Shown here one piece after another: positions 61,317 through 64,000 of a stretch of DNA of 64,000 nt. Made by a program: the position numbers and the translations under genes. This DNA is from Atlantibacter sp032075065 (GTDB taxonomy: Bacteria > Pseudomonadota > Gammaproteobacteria > Enterobacterales > Enterobacteriaceae). The stretch spans positions 1 through 64,000 of the forward strand of contig NZ_DAMAZC010000001.1 of the NCBI RefSeq assembly GCF_032075065.1. The letters run 5' to 3'. Numbering within the stretch: the first letter of the stretch is position 1; each line of letters opens with the position of its first letter. The notes under the pieces were generated by a model that saw only the letters and a list, made by a program, of their open reading frames with translations, was not told where the DNA came from and ran no database searches.

Positions 61317-61344
61317 TTGACAATGTACCCTAACGGTACATAAT
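61317..61344 (+). promoter_or_regulatory. Early leftward promoter PL
   Basis: A perfect -35 TTGACA (61317-61322) and -10 CATAAT (61339-61344) with a 16-base spacer. The spacer is filled by an operator, so the strong promoter is off in the lysogen. Confidence 0.85.
61324..61340. promoter_or_regulatory. Repressor operator OL1
   Basis: TGTACCCTAACGGTACA is a perfect TGTACC-N5-GGTACA dyad within PL. Confidence 0.87.
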
Positions 61345-61360
61345 GTACCTACAAGCAACA
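61344..61360. promoter_or_regulatory. Repressor operator OL2 (weak)
   Basis: TGTACCTACAAGCAACA has one perfect arm and the same TACAA centre as the middle OR site; the second arm is degenerate. It covers the PL start point. Confidence 0.55.
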
Positions 61361-61486
61361 GCGAACAGGCAGGACGCCCACGAAGTAGCCGCCCGGCGCA
61401 TACGAATACCGGGATGAGGCGGAATCATTAACACGCAGCGGGTTTACAAACGTTACGCCAGCCGGGCGATAACGGCAGAGGATGAG

Positions 61487-61663
61487 ATGGATAAATCAAA
61501 AGCTGTACTAAAAGTATCAATGAAAGTGGTCGAATTCCTTCAAACCGAGCTGCAAGCGGCGGGACTAACAGTTATTGAAGCTAAAGACGTAGCCGAATGT
61601 GTACTGGCAGCAACAAACATCAGCCGCCAGTCACTTATCTCTGAGCTGAAAAAGCCAGCTTAA
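61487..61663 (+). CDS. Small left-operon protein, function unknown
   Basis: A 58-residue soluble helical protein beginning MDKSKAVLKVSMKVVEF, with GAGG five bases upstream of its ATG. It is the first ORF after PL, behind a 125-base leader that shows GC-rich self-complementary stretches. Its stop overlaps the stop of the minus-strand zinc-ribbon gene by four bases. Early single-gene position is that of host-takeover genes such as kil, but there is no sequence support for a role. Confidence 0.7.
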   Translation: MDKSKAVLKVSMKVVEFLQTELQAAGLTVIEAKDVAECVLAATNISRQSLISELKKPA

Positions 61664-61869
61664 AGTCCCGGCATTCTGGCGAAAGAAGGTGAAGGACCAT
61701 AAACGACTTTAGCGAAAACTCCGTATACATGACCACAGTTCGAGCAGAACGCCGCTTCAAACCAAGGATCTCCTACACGGTTTTTCTGCTCACTGGGTTC
61801 GCAGATGATGTGCTCGATACCGATGATTTCGCATTTTGGGCAACGGGGTTTCTTAATTGGTTCTGACAT
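61660..61869 (-). CDS. Small zinc-ribbon protein on the opposite strand of the left operon
   Basis: A 69-residue protein with two Cys pairs, CPKCE near residue 11 and CSNCGH near 42, spaced as a zinc ribbon. ATG 61869 has AGGAA seven bases upstream; the frame extends further upstream without a good site. It runs against the PL operon, so it must have its own promoter and could be expressed in the lysogen. Function unknown. Confidence 0.65.
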   Translation of the reverse strand: MSEPIKKPRCPKCEIIGIEHIICEPSEQKNRVGDPWFEAAFCSNCGHVYGVFAKVVYGPSPSFARMPGL

Positions 61870-62169
61870 ATGCATTTCCTTGCTGGTTGTGTGAGAACTA
61901 TCAGCATAACACCACCGAGCCTGATGTGGTGAAAAGACAGGCACATAACAGGAAAGAGCACTGACCGGGCCCAAAAGTAATGGCACCGCATCTCTCTCAG
62001 GAGATCAGCCTACCGGTACGGCAGTACGCACAAGCTGAGACAGGGCGACAATGCCGAGTTCAGTGCTCTATCCGTTGTGGTGAATTGCAGCCGCGCCGAC
62101 GGCAACCAGAAGATAAGCGCCTGGCCCACAACCAGTAAAAAGCAGCAAGCGTGGTAGTAGGCAGTAGTT
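61870..62169 (+). other. Structured non-coding stretch of the left operon
   Basis: No gene with a usable start is seen in 61870-62379. This part holds many inverted repeats: CACCAC/GTGGTG (61910-61930), a perfect ten-base pair AGAGCACTGA (61955-61964) with TCAGTGCTCT (62060-62069), and TTGTGG/CCACAA further on. Its density of complementary pairs suggests a structured leader or small RNA, perhaps for antitermination. Confidence 0.45.
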
Positions 62170-62219
62170 GGCGGCGTCTGAGCCTTTTTTATTTTCCGCG
62201 AGGACGCCGCGCTTTTTTT
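62170..62219 (+). terminator. Terminator-like stem upstream of the C4-like RNA
   Basis: GCGGCGTC (62171-62178) pairs with GACGCCGC (62203-62210) around a 24-base loop rich in T, then GC and seven T residues. It could terminate the leader RNA, or be antiterminated in lytic growth. Confidence 0.65.
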
Positions 62220-62332
62220 ACGCAACACACAAGAGCATCACCGGATGACGGGCTCATTCCCCAATCCATCCGGGCATTAAGAAGCGGGCTTCCTAACCCG
62301 TAACCGAACGCAGGTGCTCTTTTGTGTTGTGT
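62220..62332 (+). ncRNA. C4-like antisense RNA candidate
   Basis: A long closing stem (ACGCAACACACAAGAGCA at 62220-62237 with TGCTCTTTTGTGTTGTGT at 62315-62332, nearly continuous) encloses two hairpins: CCGGATG/CATCCGG (62241-62273) and GCGGG/CCCGT (62284-62301). This three-way junction with two loops is the shape of phage C4 antisense RNA, which in P1/P7 blocks antirepressor translation. The loops expose GGGCTC and GGCTTCCT. I did not find a clear complementary target in this window. Confidence 0.5.
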
Positions 62333-62379
62333 GGAGAAACTAACCGGCGGTGGCAGCCGCCTTTCTGAGGGTAAAACCG

Positions 62380-62751
62380 ATGAGTAATGAACGTTTAACC
62401 AAAGTCCCGGATTTTCTGGGCGAGCTGGACGGCGGGGTGTTCGAGAACAAGATCGCCGCCGCGCTGAGCGAGGTCGCTTTCGGCGTCCTGAATAACGGGC
62501 AGAAGGGAAAAGTAACCCTGACGTTTGAAATTGACCGCATGAGCAACTCGGTCGAAGAGAAGCGCGTAAACATCAAGCACAAGCTTTCCTATGTGCGCCC
62601 TACCCCGCGTGGCAAATCCTCGGAAGAGGACACCACCGAAACACCAATGTACGTGAACCGTGGCGGCAAGCTGACCATCCTCCAGGAAGATCAGGGCCAG
62701 TTATTCACTCTCGCTGGTGACGCCGACGCGAAACTGCGCGCCCAGCAGTAA
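62380..62751 (+). CDS. Conserved phage protein preceding the DUF2303 gene, function unknown
   Basis: A 123-residue soluble protein beginning MSNERLTKVPDFLGEL. It is predicted mostly beta with the pattern KVTLTFEIDRM...HKLSYVRPTPRGKSSEED. ATG 62380 follows GAGGG; ten upstream codons are open but unsupported. It sits 31 bases before the YfdQ homologue and the pair is commonly linked in enterobacterial prophages. No function known to me. Confidence 0.82.
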   Translation: MSNERLTKVPDFLGELDGGVFENKIAAALSEVAFGVLNNGQKGKVTLTFEIDRMSNSVEEKRVNIKHKLSYVRPTPRGKSSEEDTTETPMYVNRGGKLTILQEDQGQLFTLAGDADAKLRAQQ

Positions 62752-62782
62752 ACCATTCATCAAATTTTCTTAAGGAAGAATC

Positions 62783-63607
62783 ATGTCCCATTCTTTAGAC
62801 GCATCGGCTATCGAAAAAATTCGCGAGCTTACGCTGTTCCAGTTGCTTGAAGAAAAACTGGCTGGCGCTGATTGCCCGGCTGCTGCTGTACCTGCAGGCG
62901 TGAACGTGCAAACCCTTGAGCACCTGTCTCTGGAACGCTTCCGTTTCCGCGGCAAAATGCAGACCAGCAGCATCGAAGATTTCGTCACCTACTCCACTGG
63001 CTACGCTGCTGATGGTACCCGCTGCTTTATCAATGCTGACGACATGCTCGCTATTGCCGTCTTTAACCTAGGCACGCTGGCCAATCCGGGCCACGCCGAT
63101 AACACCGCGCGCGTGATCCTGAAGAAAACAGCGCCATTCTCCGCGCTGCTAAACGTAAACGGTGATCGTCACAGTCAGAAAGAACTGGCCGAATGGCTCG
63201 AAGACTGGTCCGACTATCTGACTGGTTTTGATGCTGACGGTCTGGTTATTGACGCAAAAAAATCGGCGGCGGCAGTTCGCAAAATCACTATCGAATCCAT
63301 TCAGAAAGCTGACTTTGAAGATAACGACTTCAGCGGTAAGCGCTCGCTGATGGAAAGCGTTGAAGCAAAAACACAGGACATCATGCCGGTGGCATTCGAA
63401 TTTAAGTGTGTGCCGTTTGAAGGCCTGGCCGAACGTCGCTTTAAGCTGCGCCTGAGCATCCTCGGCGGTGACCGTCCGATTCTGGTGCTTCGCATCGTGC
63501 AGCTGGAAGCCCAGCAGGAAGAAATGGCCGCGGAATTCCGCGATCTGCTGGTTGGGATGTTCAAAGACAGCCAGGTTGAAACCTTTATCGGAACCTTCAG
63601 CGCTTAA
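62783..63607 (+). CDS. YfdQ/DUF2303 family protein
   Basis: A 274-residue protein of the DUF2303 family, same length as YfdQ of the E. coli CPS-53 remnant. Family landmarks include RFRGKMQTSSIEDF (near residue 54), NLGTLANPGHADN (near 95), and LAEWLEDWSDYL (near 135). Function is not established; it is a left-operon gene expressed early. AAGGAAG precedes the ATG. A hairpin TAAATGCCCCT/AGGGGCATTTA follows at 63619-63643 without a T tract. Confidence 0.9.
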   Translation: MSHSLDASAIEKIRELTLFQLLEEKLAGADCPAAAVPAGVNVQTLEHLSLERFRFRGKMQTSSIEDFVTYSTGYAADGTRCFINADDMLAIAVFNLGTLANPGHADNTARVILKKTAPFSALLNVNGDRHSQKELAEWLEDWSDYLTGFDADGLVIDAKKSAAAVRKITIESIQKADFEDNDFSGKRSLMESVEAKTQDIMPVAFEFKCVPFEGLAERRFKLRLSILGGDRPILVLRIVQLEAQQEEMAAEFRDLLVGMFKDSQVETFIGTFSA

Positions 63608-63618
63608 TTACGTTGCCT

Positions 63619-63643
63619 TAAATGCCCCTCGCAGGGGCATTTA
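63619..63643 (+). other. Hairpin after the DUF2303 gene
   Basis: Eleven perfect pairs TAAATGCCCCT/AGGGGCATTTA around CGC, with no T tract after it. It probably protects the 3' end of the message or is a weak terminator on either strand. Confidence 0.6.
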
Positions 63644-63737
63644 GTGAAGCGAAGTTAAATAAATCATCGCCACTGGCGAGGGATTCGCTCAACCAAAATT
63701 CAGGCGCGGTGCAGCGCGTAATAACGGAGAACTACCA

Positions 63738-64000
63738 ATGAAAAGCTTTATCGAGATTCTGAAACGTGAAAATATCGATCACCAAGTTACAGCAACTGGC
63801 GTGTCAATCACTGGTGACGCATCACTTTATGGGTGTGATATCACCAGCCTGCCGGAGAACCTGAGCGTCGGCGGCTCCCTCGACCTGGAAGGTACCGGCA
63901 TCACCAGCCTGCCGGAGAACCTGAGCGTCGGCGGCTACCTCGACCTGCGCGGTACCGGCATCACCAGCCTGCCGGAGAACCTGAGCGTCGGCGGCTCCCT
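63738..64000 (+). CDS. Leucine-rich LPX-type repeat protein (cut by window edge)
   Basis: ATG 63738 follows GGAG and opens a frame that is still open at 64000 (87 codons seen). After a unique N terminus of about 33 residues (MKSFIEILKRENIDHQV...) the protein runs into a 20-residue unit close to ITSLPENLSVGGSLDLRGTG, encoded by 60-bp repeats almost identical in DNA. The pattern suits a leucine-rich or beta-solenoid fold, like the LPX repeats of YopM/IpaH/SspH effectors, but context is a phage early operon. Full length and function are unknown. Confidence 0.8.
   Translation, partial: MKSFIEILKRENIDHQVTATGVSITGDASLYGCDITSLPENLSVGGSLDLEGTGITSLPENLSVGGYLDLRGTGITSLPENLSVGGS
63841..64000 (+). repeat. 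60-bp tandem repeats encoding 20-residue units
   Basis: Copies begin at 63841, 63901 and 63961 (the last is cut). The first two differ at only about four bases, and the 40 bases seen of the third match the first exactly. The period of 60 keeps the frame, and such near identity suggests recent expansion or ongoing recombination of copy number. Confidence 0.95.

Larger units (their letters stand above)
30183..64000. mobile_element. Lambdoid prophage, HK97-type head and Mu-type contractile tail (SfV/ST64B-like), incomplete at right edge
   Basis: From the proL 3' end to the window end all genes are phage-type. Minus strand: cro, cII-like, replication, nin-like region, Q, lysis, packaging, head, tail, fibre. 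Plus strand: repressor and left operon. A head of HK97 genes joined to Mu gp37-gp48-like tail genes is the known SfV/ST64B/P27 combination. All structural genes are open and most overlap by 1-10 bases, so the element looks intact. Integrase, excisionase and the distal attachment site are not in the window and should lie to the right. Confidence 0.95.

Noticed and set aside
61361..61486. HK022-type put antitermination RNA after PL
   Set aside because: The leader is GC-rich with self-complementary pieces, but I could not match it to the known two-hairpin put fold with confidence.
63738..64000. Type III secretion effector (YopM/IpaH-like)
   Set aside because: The repeat resembles LPX units, but there is no secretion signal or catalytic domain in view and the gene sits in a phage early operon; kept as unknown repeat protein.

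Overview
The window is enterobacterial chromosome (Enterobacteriaceae; gene order and protein sequences close to the E. coli 48-49 min region, in a genus such as Enterobacter, Kosakonia, Citrobacter or Klebsiella) followed by most of a temperate prophage. The boundary is the proL tRNA gene (tRNA-Pro, anticodon GGG) at 30106-30182. The genus is an inference from similarity and synteny; no marker in the window fixes the species.

Host part (1-30182): lysP (cut by the left edge), yeiE and yeiH (divergent), nfo, the fructose PTS operon fruBKA with two Cra boxes, setB, yeiW, efpL (yeiP), the fructuronate-reductase-like gene yeiQ, the zinc-chaperone-type GTPase yeiR, lpxT, mepS, pdeN (rtn), the peptide ABC transporter yejABEF, yejG, bcr, rsuA, radD (yejH), rplY, yejK, yejL, and yejM, the LPS sensor that controls LpxC stability. 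All look intact. The block between nfo and fruA that E. coli K-12 carries (nucleoside and pseudouridine genes) is absent.

Prophage part (30183 to beyond 64000): a lambdoid mosaic of the SfV/ST64B kind, with an HK97-type head and a Mu-like contractile tail. Read from the right, the minus strand carries early genes, replication, Q, lysis, packaging, head and tail, ending at the tRNA. In order these are: Cro-like and CII/YmfL-like regulators; an O-like initiator with five 22-bp iterons inside its gene; a winged-helix/PerC-like protein; an adenine methyltransferase; a LexA DNA-binding-domain look-alike; RusA; an antirepressor-like protein; a DUF968/HNH protein; a Q82-type antiterminator; the late promoter and terminator; holins, a GH19 endolysin and spanins; HNH, terminase, portal, protease and capsid; connectors; the Mu-type tail; and tail fibre with its chaperone. 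The plus strand carries the S24-family repressor and the leftward early operon: a 58-residue ORF, a structured non-coding stretch with a C4-like RNA, a 123-residue ORF, a YfdQ/DUF2303 protein and a leucine-rich repeat gene cut by the right edge. Integrase, excisionase and the second attachment site must lie beyond 64000.

The most interesting theme is SOS interplay. The repressor retains the Ala-Gly/Ser/Lys layout of self-cleaving repressors, so the prophage should be SOS-inducible. A near-perfect LexA box drives a two-gene unit next to the attachment site. Its second gene encodes a UmuD homologue that begins exactly at the UmuD-prime N terminus and has lost the catalytic Ser and Lys. A separate 106-residue protein aligns without gaps to the LexA DNA-binding domain but has no peptidase domain. 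Other notable features are a programmed -1 frameshift in the tail chaperone gene, a self-contained AT-rich moron, an AT-rich gene and fibre inserted into the baseplate operon, five matching 17-bp repressor operators, and 60-bp near-identical repeats in the leucine-rich gene.
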